From: Methanomassiliicoccales archaeon | GTDB taxonomy: Archaea > Thermoplasmatota > Thermoplasmata > Methanomassiliicoccales > UBA472 | DNA length: 34,254 nt | Direction: 5' to 3' | NCBI GenBank assembly: GCA_028682915.1 | Contig: JAJRAN010000036.1 | Location: 1-34,254 of the forward strand | Part shown: in pieces, positions 33,980 through 34,254 of the stretch | Position numbering within the stretch: the stretch's first letter is position 1 | How the letters are laid out: each line of letters opens with the position of its first letter | The notes under the pieces: model-generated | Seen by the model: only the letters and a program-made list of their open reading frames with translations | Told to the model about the DNA's origin: nothing | Database searches by the model: none | Translations under genes and position numbers: made by a program

Positions 33980-34254
33980 ATGGTGTTCGAGTACGCCAAT
34001 CGGGTCAGGAAGATCCCACCATACCTGTTCGCGGAGATCGAGGAGAAGGTACGCGTCAAGAAGGCGCAGGGAGTCGACATCATAGACTTCGGCATCGGGG
34101 ACCCGGACATACCCACCCCCGCCCCGATCATCGAGGAACTCCGCCGGCAAGTGCTGGACCCCGAGAACCACAACTATCCCTCGTCGGCGGGCGAGCCGGA
34201 GATCAGGCAGTCCATCGCGGACTTCTACAAGAGGCGGTTCGGGGTGAGCCTCGA
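33980..34254 (+). CDS. dapL: LL-diaminopimelate aminotransferase, N-terminal part (truncated by window edge)
   Basis: MVFEYANRVRKIPPYLFAEIEEKVRVKKAQGVDIIDFGIGDPDIPTPAPIIEELRRQVLDPENHNYPSSAGEPEIRQSIADFYKRRFGVSL; operon context. Confidence 0.88.
   Translation, partial: MVFEYANRVRKIPPYLFAEIEEKVRVKKAQGVDIIDFGIGDPDIPTPAPIIEELRRQVLDPENHNYPSSAGEPEIRQSIADFYKRRFGVSL

Overview
The window is 34 kb of densely packed archaeal chromosome. Euryarchaeal/Thermoplasmatota-like affiliation is inferred from gene content, leaderless-type promoters and an AGT-EndoV-like fusion; it was not tested. The left end carries an AP-endonuclease-like TIM barrel with a poly-Glu tail (cut by the edge), then L18e-L13-S9-RpoN and a tRNA-Pro(GGG) with encoded CCA. 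Immediately after the tRNA comes a visibly more AT-rich block of three unusual genes: a large HExxHxxGxxD metalloprotease with no evident signal peptide, a protein ending in LYPGGGG tandem repeats, and a STAND/AAA ATPase with TPR-like repeats. The middle is metabolic: rhodanese, ferredoxin, S51 peptidase, FAD oxidoreductase, BioY, a LarA/Fe-S/DHPS operon, ThiL, an AmrS-like radical SAM enzyme, an A24 prepilin peptidase, a second radical SAM protein, nitroreductase, MFS, phosphoesterase, an ATL-endonuclease V fusion, PanE and a GfcR-like PRTase regulator. The right end is an Lrp-headed lysine/DAP operon (dapA-dapB-lysC-lysA-dapF-dapL) cut by the window edge. The strongest leads are: (1) the post-tRNA protease / LYPGGGG-repeat / STAND trio; (2) a perfect 20-bp palindrome TTTGCCACC-GG-GGTGGCAAA between divergent radical SAM and nitroreductase genes, with related TGCCA/TGGCA dyads at the other end of the radical SAM gene; (3) an ATL-EndoV fusion whose alkyl-acceptor motif reads PRHR instead of PCHR; (4) a GNRA-capped hairpin after panE; (5) dyads upstream of the Lrp-lysine operon and of bioY. 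All family calls were made by eye, without database searches.
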